Source of the DNA: Planctomycetia bacterium
Lineage (GTDB): Bacteria > Planctomycetota > Planctomycetia > Pirellulales > UBA7805
DNA: 46,192 bases
Reading direction: 5' to 3'
Assembly (NCBI GenBank): GCA_021413585.1
Contig: JAIOQB010000061.1
Span: forward strand, 1-46,192
A program made the position numbers and the translations under genes. Position 1 is the first letter of the stretch. Each line of letters opens with the position of its first letter. Of this stretch, positions 8,546-17,100 are shown piece by piece. The notes under the pieces were generated by a model. It had not been told where the DNA came from and searched no databases. It worked only from the letters and a program-made list of their open reading frames with translations.

Positions 8546-9637
8546 ATGCCCCATAACCTCTCCCAACTCCAGCGCTGGCTCCAAGCGGTCATCATGCACC
8601 CGCACGGGATCGCGGCGGGGATTAAGTCGGCCGAGGCGAGGGAGGAGATCGCCGTCTTGCCCGGCGACGTCGAGCAGGTGATCGGACGCTCGCAGGCGCT
8701 CACGAGCATCGAGCGGCTGGAGATTTATGGCAATGCGTATTATTCGCGGTTGCTGGAATGTCTGCGTGAGAGCTTTCCCGTGCTGGCGGGGGCGCTCGGC
8801 AACGAACTGTTCGATCAGTTCGCGATGGCCTATCTGCAAGCGTATCCCTCGACCAGTTACACGCTCTCCCAGTTGGGAGCCAATTTTGCCCGGCATCTGG
8901 AAGAGACGCGGCCCGATCGGGATGAGCTGGCGCCCGGCGAAGTGAGCTGGCCCGATTTCTTGATCGACGTCGCCCGGCTGGAATGGGCGATTGGCGAAGT
9001 GTTTGACGGGCCGGGGGTGGAGCGGGCTGCTCACTCCGACGAGGTTGCCGCGCCGGCGGTCGAAGCGCCGGTGGTGGTACGAACAGGCAAACGGCCAGAG
9101 AGCGCGGGCACTCGCTCGACCCCCAATCTGGCATCGCCGCCGCCGTCCCAATCGCACATCGACGATCGCAAATCGCACATCACGCTGGACCCCGCCACGC
9201 TCGCAGCGATTCCACCCGAGCAGTGGCCCGCAGCGCGGCTCGTACCGGTGCCGTGCTTGCGGTTGCTGGAGTTTCGGTTTCCGGTGAATGACTATTTTAC
9301 GGAGCATCGGAAGCTTCGCGATGCGGCGGATGGTCATGCTAATCATGCGCCCGCGGAAGACGTGCCCGTCGGGGATGGGCGGCTAACACTGCCGGAGCCG
9401 TGTGATTCGTATTTGGCGCTGACGCGGATCAACTACGTCGTGCGACGGATCGCGCTCTCGCAGCCGCAGTATGTGCTGCTTTCGGCGCTGGTGGCGGGTC
9501 AATGCGTAGGCGAAGCGATCGAAGCGCTGGTCAGGACCAACCCTCAAAGCGTCGATACGCTGGCCGCCGATCTTAAGGCATGGTTCGCCCAATGGGCCGC
9601 GGCGGGGCTGTTTCTGCGCGTGGAACTGCCAGGGTAG
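8546..9637 (+). CDS. bufC: DUF2063 RiPP partner protein, BufC-like, with repeat-derived inserts
   Basis: 363 residues. Residues 1-155 are the DUF2063 domain (SIERLEIYGNAYYSRLLECL, LSQLGANFARHL, DVARLEWAIGEVF), the usual partner of DUF692 enzymes that helps recognise the precursor. The C-terminal domain resumes around 205-260 and 288-360. Family members are usually about 250-280 residues; the extra length lies in two segments. Residues about 157-203 are Pro/Ser/Ala-rich and contain two copies of an ATCGCACATC repeat (9148-9180). Residues about 265-287 contain VPVGDGRLT, encoded by a hairpin repeat at 9362-9387 that also occurs between genes at 13398-13423. Both inserts keep the frame. It starts 15 bases after the membrane protein and closes the operon. 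Confidence 0.88.
   Translation: MPHNLSQLQRWLQAVIMHPHGIAAGIKSAEAREEIAVLPGDVEQVIGRSQALTSIERLEIYGNAYYSRLLECLRESFPVLAGALGNELFDQFAMAYLQAYPSTSYTLSQLGANFARHLEETRPDRDELAPGEVSWPDFLIDVARLEWAIGEVFDGPGVERAAHSDEVAAPAVEAPVVVRTGKRPESAGTRSTPNLASPPPSQSHIDDRKSHITLDPATLAAIPPEQWPAARLVPVPCLRLLEFRFPVNDYFTEHRKLRDAADGHANHAPAEDVPVGDGRLTLPEPCDSYLALTRINYVVRRIALSQPQYVLLSALVAGQCVGEAIEALVRTNPQSVDTLAADLKAWFAQWAAAGLFLRVELPG
9362..9387. repeat. GTTAGCCGCC-family hairpin repeat inside bufC
   Basis: The core GCCCGTCGGGGATGGGC followed by GGCTAAC is nearly identical to the intergenic unit at 13398-13423. It is read in frame as VPVGDGRLT. Confidence 0.75.
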
Positions 9638-9644
9638 GACAATA

Positions 9645-9698
9645 ACCAATCACCAAATTCCAATCTCCAATATTGGTTATTGAAATTTGGTGATTGGT
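9645..9698. repeat. ATTGGTCATTGG-family palindrome, copy 1
   Basis: Arms 9645-9664 and 9679-9698 are 20 bases long with one mismatch, and the loop holds CCAATATTGG. It starts 8 bases after the bufC stop. Further copies lie at 18622-18686, 20486-20570, 36259-36339 and 43398-43454, always at the 3' end of a gene. It could act as a terminator or mRNA end-protecting stem; it lacks a clear T-run. Confidence 0.8.
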
Positions 9699-9791
9699 CA
9701 TTTGCGTCCCCATCCGTCGGAGCCGTGTCCGTCTATAATGGCCAGATCGGCGCCAACTCCCGGCGTCCCGTTTGTCAGGCGGAAATGAACC

Positions 9792-11468
9792 ATGAACTCC
9801 CGGCGGTGGCTCTATACGCTGGTCCTCGTCGCCGGGCTATTGTCCGCCGTGGCGGTGCTGGCGGTGGGTGCCCTGGTGGCGCTGCGCCTGTCGCAGTTGG
9901 CCAAACCGCAGCATCAGCGGCATGGAAATCAAACCGCTGGCACTCCCAAGTCCGCCGCCACCGTGACTTCGTCCAGCGACTCGGCGGCCGATCCCCGCGC
10001 TCAGTTTGCACCCGAACCGCTCGACAAAGATCCGGCGGCCAAGTCGAACCCAGAGTTGTCGCCGCCCGATGCAAACGCTTCTGACACAACCCATCCAGAC
10101 GCCACGAAGTCGGCGCCGCCAAGCAGCGCCCCAAGCGACCAAAAACCGCCCGACGATCAGCGGACCGCGGATGCCCGTCTCCCAGCCGGCCCGCAGCCTT
10201 CGCCGGGCGAGCAGCCTCCGCGGGCGCTCACGGAAATCGAACGCCGCACCGGCAGCTACTTCGAGCCGACGCGCGAAGACCGCACCGGCCGCCCGGAAGT
10301 CGTGGAGATCGCCGTGCCCAACACGTACGGCAGCAACGCCATCTGGGGAGCCACCGGCCGCGACGCCCTGGGCCGCGTCTGGTACGGCGTGACCGAGTCG
10401 TGGGGAGAGTTCCCGTCGGCCCATCTGTTTCAGCTTGATCCCGCAACGCTGCAGAGCGCCGACATGGGAGATGTGGTCAGCCAACTGCAACGCGCGGGCA
10501 TCGCCCGTCAAGGCGAACGCCAGCAAAAAATCCACAGCCGAATCGTTCAGGCGGACGACGGATTTTTGTACTTCGCCTCGATGGATGAAGCGGGCGAGAA
10601 GGAAGACGGCTCGCAATTGCCCACCTGGGGCGGGCATCTGTGGCGGCTGCGATTGTCCGACTACCACTGGGAACATCTGGCGGCTACGCCCGAGGCGCTG
10701 CTGGCCGTCGGCACCAGCGGCAAATTGGTATACGCCTTGGGTTATTTCGACCATGTGCTGTATCAGTTCGACACGCGCACGAGCAAGCTCCGCTCGGTGC
10801 GCGTCGGCGCGGTCGAGGGGCACACGACGCGAAACTTTCTGGTCGACGGCCGAGGGCACGCGTTTGTGCCGCGGTTGAGTGCGGCGCCGCCTGGAAGCTC
10901 AGCCTTGGCAATAGACTCGGCGGCTGCCGGCGCCAAGCCGCCGCCACCGGTCGCTTCGCTGGTTGAATACGACGCCGATTTGCAGGAGATCGGCCGCACG
11001 CCGCTGCAGTACTATGCCAATCCGGCGGAGTCGCCCGCCATGTGCCATGGGATCGTCGGGTTGTGCGACCTGGCGGATGGTTCGCTGGTGATGGTCACGC
11101 ACGTCGGCTATCTGTATCGCGTCACGCCGTCGGCCAGCGGGCCGGCCCAGGTGACGCCGCTAGGGTGGTTCCATCCGCAAGGGACGTCGTACACGCCGTC
11201 GCTGTTCACGCCCGACGGCAGCCGCTATCTGCTGGGGTTGGGGCAGCGCGGCAAGGGACCATTTCAGTGGCTGTCGTTCGATCTGACCACCGGCCGGTCG
11301 CAGGCGGCCAATGTGGTGATCGCCGACTTGTTCACCCCGCCGCGGCAGGACATGATCGTATATGGCTCGATGACGACCGATTTTCAAGGCCGCTTCTACA
11401 TGGCCGGCCGCTACGTCACCTCCACCGGCAGCTCGCCGCTGCTGGTGCGGGTTCAACCGGCGAAGTGA
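9792..11468 (+). CDS. Membrane-anchored protein with propeller-like C-terminal domain, unknown function
   Basis: 558 residues. A signal anchor lies at about 6-36 (LYTLVLVAGLLSAVAVLAVG). It is followed by a 110-residue linker rich in Pro, Ala, Ser and Asp (about 40-150), then a globular domain to the end. That domain has repeated units resembling beta-propeller blades: GRDALGRVWYGVTESWG, DDGFLYFASMDE, TSGKLVYALGYFDHVLYQFD, DGRGHAFVPRL, DGSLVMVTHVGYLYRVTP, DGSRYLLGLGQ. No catalytic motif is evident. The start follows a GGAAATG context without a strong ribosome site. It is separated from the RiPP operon by a palindrome, so it is probably not part of it. A surface or periplasmic binding role is a guess. 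Confidence 0.8.
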   Translation: MNSRRWLYTLVLVAGLLSAVAVLAVGALVALRLSQLAKPQHQRHGNQTAGTPKSAATVTSSSDSAADPRAQFAPEPLDKDPAAKSNPELSPPDANASDTTHPDATKSAPPSSAPSDQKPPDDQRTADARLPAGPQPSPGEQPPRALTEIERRTGSYFEPTREDRTGRPEVVEIAVPNTYGSNAIWGATGRDALGRVWYGVTESWGEFPSAHLFQLDPATLQSADMGDVVSQLQRAGIARQGERQQKIHSRIVQADDGFLYFASMDEAGEKEDGSQLPTWGGHLWRLRLSDYHWEHLAATPEALLAVGTSGKLVYALGYFDHVLYQFDTRTSKLRSVRVGAVEGHTTRNFLVDGRGHAFVPRLSAAPPGSSALAIDSAAAGAKPPPPVASLVEYDADLQEIGRTPLQYYANPAESPAMCHGIVGLCDLADGSLVMVTHVGYLYRVTPSASGPAQVTPLGWFHPQGTSYTPSLFTPDGSRYLLGLGQRGKGPFQWLSFDLTTGRSQAANVVIADLFTPPRQDMIVYGSMTTDFQGRFYMAGRYVTSTGSSPLLVRVQPAK

Positions 11469-11520
11469 TGGACCTATCAATAGGATGATGAACGGACGCT
11501 GTCGCGATTCGTAAATTTGC

Positions 11521-11543
11521 TGAGGCGTTGCCCCAGGCACCCA
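11521..11543. repeat. GCGTTGCCCC(A/C)GGCAC-family repeat
   Basis: The core GGCGTTGCCCCAGGCAC folds back on itself. Related units are at 24011-24034, about 28396-28445 (as GTGCCTGGGGTT) and near 41496. The gap 11469-11577 holds no gene. Confidence 0.45.
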
Positions 11544-11577
11544 TACTTACACTTCACTCCTTGATCTGGAATACAAC

Positions 11578-13299
11578 ATGACAATGAACCGCTTCCGTGC
11601 CTTCGCTGTTGCAATCGGCGCCGTCGCCGCCCTGATCGCAACCGTCACCGATCGGGCCAACGCCGCGCCGCCGCCTCCCCCGCCGACCGAGCAGCTCGAT
11701 CTGCCAATTACTGAGGGCCCTTACAAGCCCGACTGGAAATCCCTGGCGGAAAAAATCCAAGGCCGCGCTCCGGCTTGGTTCCGCCAGGCCAAGGTCGGCA
11801 TGTGGCTGCACTGGGGCCCGCAGGCGATGGGCCGCTCGGGGGACTGGTACGCCAAGTTCATGTACGCCCAGCACGACGATTGGAACCGCAACAACGGGTA
11901 TCAGAATCATCTGCGCGACTTTGGCCATCCCACCGTGGAAGGCTACAAGGACGTGCTGCACCGCTGGAAGGCGGCCAAGTGGGATCCTGAAAAGCTGATG
12001 GACCTGTACTACAAGGCGGGTGCCCGCTACGTGCTGGCGCAAGGGGGGCATCACGACAACTTCGATCTGTGGGACTCCAAGTTTCAGCCCTGGAACAGCG
12101 TTCGCGTCGGCCCGCATAAGGATATCGTCGGTCTGTGGCAGAAGGCGGCGCAGAAGCACGACATGCGATTTGGCGTGGCGTTTCACCAGGATTATTCCTG
12201 GTGGTGGTTTCAGCCGGCGTTCATGGCCGATATGGATGGCCCATACCGGGGCAAGCCGTACGACGCAGGACAAAAGCTCGACGGCAAAGGCACCTGGTGG
12301 GAAGGAATGGATCTGAAGGATCTATATGGAAAGGATCTCTCGGCTTCATACGTACCCGGCGTGAATCCCAAGCACAACTTCTATCACGCCACGCCCGACC
12401 TGCTGCCGGCGAAGGAGAAGGAGTTCGCTCGCTGGTACTGCACCAAGTGGTTCAACCGGGTGAAGGACGTGGTGGACAATTACCATCCGGACTTCATTTA
12501 CTTCGACGGCAACACGTATCCCTTCTCCGGCACCGCCACGGGGCGGGGCCTCAAGTCCGACGCTTTCGTCCGCATCGCCGCCCACTTTTACAACACGAAC
12601 GCCGCCCGCCACGACGGAAAGCTCGAAGGAATGGTGTTCACCAAAGGAGCCGAGGACGACCGGGCGGTGTGCCGCACCAACGAAGGGAATTTCCCCAAAG
12701 ACATCCAGCGCAATCCCCCCTGGATGTACGAAGGGTGCGTCGGCGAATGGTTCTACAAACCGGGCGTGAACTACGACCCGCCGATGCTGGTGTACGCCGT
12801 GCTGGAGGCGGTGTCGCGCGACGGCAATTGCCTGATCAACGTGATGCTCAACGCCGATGGCGAGTTGGACCCCGGCGGCATCGCGTCGCTCGAAGGGATG
12901 GCCGCCTGGATGAAGGTCAACGGCGAGGCAATCTACGGATCGCACGCCTGGGGCCGGTTTCGCGAAGGGGGCTATGGAATGTCCGGCAGCAATCTGGCCG
13001 CGAACCGCCGCATCGTCTACACGTCGCAGGATATTCGTTATGTGGTGGGAGAAAATGGCGCGCTGTACGGTTTCGCCATGGGTTGGCCGGCCGACGGCAA
13101 GTTGACGCTCAAGTCGCTGGCCACCGCGGCCGGGCCGATCACCGAAGTGACGCTGCTGGGAGCCAAAGAGCCGCTGGTGTGGAAGCAAACGGCCGACGGC
13201 TTGCTGGTGACGCTGCCGAAGACGAAACCGTGCGACTACGCGTGGGGCCTGAAGATCATCGGCAAGGAGCTGAAGCCGGCGCCGATGCGGGGGCGGTAG
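11578..13299 (+). CDS. Exported alpha-L-fucosidase (GH29 family)
   Basis: 573 residues. A signal peptide covers about 1-29 (hydrophobic AFAVAIGAVAALIATV, then RANAA). The catalytic domain shows GH29 hallmarks: WFRQAKVGMWLHWGPQA near 65-80, GYKDVLHRWKAAKWDPEKL, AGARYVLAQGGHHDNFDLWD, and DFIYFDGNTY, where Asp310 is the likely nucleophile. A beta-rich C-terminal domain covers about 460-570. The family removes terminal L-fucose from glycans, and the signal peptide puts it in the periplasm or outside. Planctomycetes often carry many such enzymes against algal fucose-containing sulfated polysaccharides, but no sulfatase is nearby, so the substrate is unknown. It stands as a single gene, convergent with the LRR gene. 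Confidence 0.9.
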   Translation: MTMNRFRAFAVAIGAVAALIATVTDRANAAPPPPPPTEQLDLPITEGPYKPDWKSLAEKIQGRAPAWFRQAKVGMWLHWGPQAMGRSGDWYAKFMYAQHDDWNRNNGYQNHLRDFGHPTVEGYKDVLHRWKAAKWDPEKLMDLYYKAGARYVLAQGGHHDNFDLWDSKFQPWNSVRVGPHKDIVGLWQKAAQKHDMRFGVAFHQDYSWWWFQPAFMADMDGPYRGKPYDAGQKLDGKGTWWEGMDLKDLYGKDLSASYVPGVNPKHNFYHATPDLLPAKEKEFARWYCTKWFNRVKDVVDNYHPDFIYFDGNTYPFSGTATGRGLKSDAFVRIAAHFYNTNAARHDGKLEGMVFTKGAEDDRAVCRTNEGNFPKDIQRNPPWMYEGCVGEWFYKPGVNYDPPMLVYAVLEAVSRDGNCLINVMLNADGELDPGGIASLEGMAAWMKVNGEAIYGSHAWGRFREGGYGMSGSNLAANRRIVYTSQDIRYVVGENGALYGFAMGWPADGKLTLKSLATAAGPITEVTLLGAKEPLVWKQTADGLLVTLPKTKPCDYAWGLKIIGKELKPAPMRGR

Positions 13300-13325
13300 C
13301 GCGGGGACATCTCATAGCTGCGCGT

Positions 13326-13423
13326 GTTAGCCGCCGCTCCCCGAGCGGCGCGTCACGGTGCGGCTCGCCAACTGACAGAATTGCGGCAGCCGGAGACGCG
13401 CCCGTCGGGGACGGGCGGCTAAC
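13326..13423. repeat. Inverted pair of GTTAGCCGCC hairpin repeats between convergent genes
   Basis: The unit at 13326-13352 (GTTAGCCGCC, then a GCCGCT/AGCGGC stem) faces the unit at 13398-13423 (a GCCCGTC/ACGGGC stem, then GGCGGCTAAC). Each can form its own hairpin, and the ends pair with each other. They sit between the stops of the fucosidase and LRR genes, where a two-way terminator would be expected. Another unit is at 17015-17041, and one lies inside bufC. Confidence 0.75.
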
Positions 13424-13429
13424 AGGCGA

Positions 13430-14281
13430 TTATTTCTTGGCGGCGTCTTTGACTTCCGCCGGCTTGTCGGCCGGCTTGGCATCCGCTGGTTTGGCTTCCG
13501 CCGGTTTCTCGTCTGCCGGCTTATCGTCTGGTTTTGCATCAGCCGGTTTGGCTCCCGGTTTCGGCTTTCCCTTGCCCGGCTTGCCCTTGCCGTCTGCTTT
13601 CTTGCCGTCGGCCTTCTTCGCATCGGGTTTTTTCTCTGGCGGCTTGGCCGCAGCAGCCGCCGCTTTGGTATCCACCAGCGGCGCGATCGGTTTGAACACA
13701 GCGGCCCGCACGATCAGCAAGTCGGGGCGCGACTTGGCCAGCGCGTCGGCGGCTGCATCAGTCACGGGCGTTTGCCACAGGTAGAGCTTCTTCAGGTGCT
13801 TCATTTCACCCAGCGGCTTCAAACCCGCGTCGGTCACCTTGGTGCCGTAGAGGTTCAAGTATTCAAGATTCTCCAGGCCCGCCAGTTGTGCCACGCCCGC
13901 GTCGCCGACGCCGGTGAGTTCCAGATGTAGCCGCTTGAGCGACTTGATGTCCTTGAGCTGCGCCAGGCCGGCGTCGGTGATCTTCGTCCCCTTCAGGTCG
14001 AGCCAGATCACGTTCTTCAGCTTGGCGACGTGCGCCAGCCCTTCGTCAGTCAAGGCCGTTCCGCCAAGGTGGAAATCGACGTCCTTGAAATCGGTGTCGT
14101 GCGAGACGGGTCGCACTGCGCCGCCGAACTTTTCAATCGCCGCGATGGCCACCTGCTCTTCGGCCGTTGGGGCGGCGGGCGTGGAGGCCATGTCGGCCGC
14201 TAAGGCGATTGAACTGAAGTAGTGCCCGACCAACAACAGACCGGCGACCATGGTGGAGGACTTAAGAAAGTGGCTCGTCAT
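13430..14281 (-). CDS. Exported leucine-rich repeat protein with Lys/Ala/Pro tail
   Basis: 283 residues. A hydrophobic signal lies at about 9-29 (STMVAGLLLVGHYFSSIALA). Residues about 65-190 contain four to five LRR units of the kind common in planctomycetes (GLAHVAKLKNVIWLDLKGTK, ITDAGLAQLKDIKSLKRLHL, NLEYLNLYGTKVTDAGL, HLKKLYLWQTPVTDAAADAL). From about 205 to the end runs a low-complexity tail of AKPAD/GKPGK units. LRRs bind proteins; the basic-acidic tail may interact with the cell surface. No partner is evident. The tail is made of short tandem repeats that could vary in number between strains. Confidence 0.83.
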   Translation of the reverse strand: MTSHFLKSSTMVAGLLLVGHYFSSIALAADMASTPAAPTAEEQVAIAAIEKFGGAVRPVSHDTDFKDVDFHLGGTALTDEGLAHVAKLKNVIWLDLKGTKITDAGLAQLKDIKSLKRLHLELTGVGDAGVAQLAGLENLEYLNLYGTKVTDAGLKPLGEMKHLKKLYLWQTPVTDAAADALAKSRPDLLIVRAAVFKPIAPLVDTKAAAAAAKPPEKKPDAKKADGKKADGKGKPGKGKPKPGAKPADAKPDDKPADEKPAEAKPADAKPADKPAEVKDAAKK

Positions 14282-14553
14282 GACGGCAACTCCAGATCAG
14301 TAAACAGACCATTCCCAGCGGAAACAAAGGCGGGAACTCTTCGCGTGCCACGCGTGAACTTCGCGGTGGGCGGGCTCAACCCCCCCCATTTTGTCTCAAT
14401 CGCCTACAAGTTGCAACTGCCGCGCAACGAGGCGGATTACACGATCAGAAGTGGGCCGCCGCGCGCGATTTGCCTCGGATTCTGCCACCGCCGCTGTGGC
14501 GAACCAACTGAGCCGTTCGCAAACGGGCTGGCAAAGTCCGCTGTCCAGCCAGA

Positions 14554-15123
14554 TCAGTCAACGATGACCTGCGCGTCAGGATATTCATCGAGCAATTGGG
14601 CATAGATCGGGACAGTGCGCAACAGAGCGTGCAACTTGCGCTGGTTCTTCGTGCGGCTGACCCTCTTCTGGCAGAGGTCACATACAGGCAAAGGGACGCG
14701 CACCACGGTTTCGCGACCGGTCTCTTTCGGCTGGGTTTTGGAGGTCATGATTCGCCAGGCGATCCACAATCCAATCGTTAGTGGGGAAAAGATAAATGAA
14801 ATAATAGAAACGATCCCCCGCGAATTGCTCTTATCCGCCACATGCACTCGCTCACAGATGACATGCACTCCTCGTGTCGCGTTGGTATCGACGCCGCAAT
14901 TTGAGCATCGCCCGTCCACAGCACATTGACCAGCTGCGAGCATTTGCCGCACCGTCGCGACTGCTCCCGCGGAGAAGGCCGATTCTCCGGCAGCGGTGCG
15001 GAGTTGACTCAAACGAGGGACGTCGATCGTACGTCCGCACGTGCAAGTCGTTTGGGTGCCGGCTTGCGTGGGGCTGACATCCACTGCGCGGCCACATCCG
15101 CACTCCACCGAATATTCGGTCAT
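14554..15123 (-). CDS. Zinc-ribbon-like small membrane protein, unknown function
   Basis: 189 residues from the ATG at 15123; an in-frame start 21 codons upstream exists but adds nothing recognisable. The N terminus has MTEYSVECGCGRAVDVSPTQ and TCTCGRTIDVP, two CxC ribbon-like pairs, the style of planctomycete proteins that begin with a degenerate zinc ribbon. A third pair (CSNCG) follows, then a membrane segment around 115-135 (IVSIISFIFSPLTIGLWIAW), and a cytoplasmic CDLCQKR ribbon near 160. The product probably binds zinc at both ends. It shares a 303-base upstream region with the divergent DUF1080-ThuA gene; I see no firm promoter there. Confidence 0.7.
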   Translation of the reverse strand: MTEYSVECGCGRAVDVSPTQAGTQTTCTCGRTIDVPRLSQLRTAAGESAFSAGAVATVRQMLAAGQCAVDGRCSNCGVDTNATRGVHVICERVHVADKSNSRGIVSIISFIFSPLTIGLWIAWRIMTSKTQPKETGRETVVRVPLPVCDLCQKRVSRTKNQRKLHALLRTVPIYAQLLDEYPDAQVIVD

Positions 15124-15426
15124 GGTTCCCAACTCGCCCCTCGTTTGGCTGATGGATCGCTGTCGAACTATTCGCCCCTTGCGCAACCGCCCGCCGCCGC
15201 CAATTCATCCTATCCGCCATCAGCGCGGCGACCAAGTAGCACACTAGATTTGGCCCAACACCACGAGAAATGCCCTCCTGACCCACGCAGAATTGGATCC
15301 CTGGGTCCAACCGTTGATTTGCCATCGCCGGGCCGCCATACTGGACGACCATGGCGGACCGGCAACCCCGGCTCGCTCGCAGTGAATGATTGCCCGCCTC
15401 GCCCTTTCCATTCTGGAGAAATCACC

Positions 15427-16983
15427 ATGTCCTTCTCGCGCACGATTCTTATTTTAGTGCTGGCCGCGGGCCTGTCGTACGCGGCAGTTGCCCGCGCCGC
15501 TGACGCCGCGCCGGCCGCCGCCGCGCCCGCCGCTAAACCCGACGACGGCTTTCGCTCCATCTTCAACGGCAAGGATCTCACCGGCTGGGACGGAGAGCCG
15601 GGCGTGTGGTCCGTGGTCGATGGCGTGCTGACCGGCGAGGTGACCAAGGCCAAGCCGCTGAAAATGAACTCGTTTCTCGTCTGGCGCGATGGCGGCGACG
15701 TCGACGATTTTGAGTTCCGCTGCCAGTACCGCGTGCTGGGCAACTCGGGCATCCAGTTCCGCAGCGAGGAGATCAGCAAGTACCACATCAAGGGTTATCA
15801 GGCCGACATGGAGTCGGGCGACACCTATTCCGGCATCCAATACGAGGAGCGCGGCCGCGGCATCCTCGTTCCCCGCGGCGACAAGGTGGAAATCGCCGCC
15901 GACGGCAAGCGGACCGTCAAGCATGTGGACGACAGCAAGAAGCTGCAAGGGTTCATCCACAAGCATCCGGAGTGGAACCAGTACGAGGTGATCGTCCAAG
16001 GCAATCACATCATCCAGAAGATCAACGGCCACGTCACCGCCGAGTTGATCGACAACGACGCCAAGCACGCCCGCCGCAGCGGGTTGCTGGCTCTGCAATG
16101 CCATGCCGGCCTGTACCCCATGAAGGCGGAGTTCAAAGACATCGTCATCAAGCGGCTGAAGCTGGCCCAGACCAAGAAAATCGTGATGATCGCCGGCAAG
16201 CCGAGCCACGGCTGGGGCGCCCATGACTTTTACGCCGGCACGATCCTGCTGATGAACCGGCTCAACAAGACCACCGGCGTGCTGGCGGTGAGCTACTACA
16301 ACGGCTGGCCGCGCGACAAGACGGCGCTCGACAATGCCGACGCCCTGGTCCTGTACATGGACGGCGGCCCGGGTCATCCGGTGATCAAACATCTCGACCA
16401 GGTGCAGCAACTGGCCCGTCGCGGCGGCGGCATCGTGTGCATGCACTACGCCGTGGAAGTGCCGGCCGGCGTGGTGGGCGAGCACTTCAAGGATTGGATC
16501 GTCGGCTACTACGAGTCAGGGTATTCAATCAATCCGCACTGGAACGCCGAGGCGGTGCTGGACGCCAAGAGCCCGATCACCCGCGGCGTGAAGCCGTTCA
16601 TGGTGAAGGACGAATGGTACTACAACATGCGGTTCCGCGACGACGCCAGCGGCATTCAACGCGTTCTCCAAGCCAAGCCCGACGACGAAGCCCGCAGCGG
16701 CAGCACCGCCTCGCCCCGGGGACCGAAGAAGCACATCGTCGACGCCAAGGGGCGGATCGAAACGCTGATGTGGGCAGTCGAGCGGACCGACGGCGGCCGC
16801 GGCGTCGGCTTCACCGGCGGACATTTTCACGCCAACTGGGCCAACGACGACTATCGCAAGCTGGTGCTCAACGCCATCGTTTGGACAGCCGGCGCGGAGG
16901 TTCCCTCCGACGGCGTGTCCAGCGAGCCGGTCAGCAGTGCGGAACTCGACGCTAACGCGGATGAGCCGAAGCCAAAGAAATAG
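15427..16983 (+). CDS. Exported DUF1080 (3-keto-disaccharide hydrolase-like) and ThuA fusion
   Basis: 518 residues from the ATG at 15427, preceded by GGAG at 15415-15418; a longer in-frame opening upstream lacks protein-like composition. A signal peptide covers 1-24 (RTILILVLAAGLSYAAVARA). Residues about 38-240 are DUF1080, a concanavalin-like fold (FRSIFNGKDLTGWDGEPGVW, NSGIQFRSEE, WNQYEVIVQGNHIIQKINGH). Residues about 250-490 are a ThuA-like domain, a class I amidotransferase-like fold (IVMIAGKPSHGWGAHDF, GGGIVCMHYAVEVP, FTGGHFHANWANDDYRKLVL). DUF1080 proteins hydrolyse 3-keto-glycosides or bind sugars; ThuA is linked to trehalose/disaccharide 3-keto metabolism. The fusion suggests one periplasmic step in a 3-keto sugar pathway. 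No oxidoreductase partner lies nearby. Confidence 0.9.
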   Translation: MSFSRTILILVLAAGLSYAAVARAADAAPAAAAPAAKPDDGFRSIFNGKDLTGWDGEPGVWSVVDGVLTGEVTKAKPLKMNSFLVWRDGGDVDDFEFRCQYRVLGNSGIQFRSEEISKYHIKGYQADMESGDTYSGIQYEERGRGILVPRGDKVEIAADGKRTVKHVDDSKKLQGFIHKHPEWNQYEVIVQGNHIIQKINGHVTAELIDNDAKHARRSGLLALQCHAGLYPMKAEFKDIVIKRLKLAQTKKIVMIAGKPSHGWGAHDFYAGTILLMNRLNKTTGVLAVSYYNGWPRDKTALDNADALVLYMDGGPGHPVIKHLDQVQQLARRGGGIVCMHYAVEVPAGVVGEHFKDWIVGYYESGYSINPHWNAEAVLDAKSPITRGVKPFMVKDEWYYNMRFRDDASGIQRVLQAKPDDEARSGSTASPRGPKKHIVDAKGRIETLMWAVERTDGGRGVGFTGGHFHANWANDDYRKLVLNAIVWTAGAEVPSDGVSSEPVSSAELDANADEPKPKK

Positions 16984-17014
16984 GCTGTCCCCGGGCGCGT
17001 GCCGCGCGTAAACT

Positions 17015-17041
17015 GTTAGCCGCCGCTCCCCGAGCGGCGCG
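17015..17041. repeat. GTTAGCCGCC-family hairpin repeat
   Basis: Same unit as 13326-13352, with the GCCGCT/AGCGGC stem, located just after the DUF1080-ThuA stop. Confidence 0.7.
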
Positions 17042-17100
17042 CTTTGCGGTCAATTTTGCGCGGCCAATCCAGTCCACCGCCCGATCGGGAGCCTATCGCC

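Noticed and set aside
12135-13784. A 549-residue plus-strand frame running from the fucosidase gene into the LRR gene
   Set aside because: It is out of frame with the fucosidase and antisense to the LRR protein; no coherent domain.
14926-15426. N-terminal extension of the DUF1080-ThuA protein
   Set aside because: The extension has no protein-like pattern, overlaps the divergent zinc-ribbon gene, and a signal peptide with GGAG begins at 15427.
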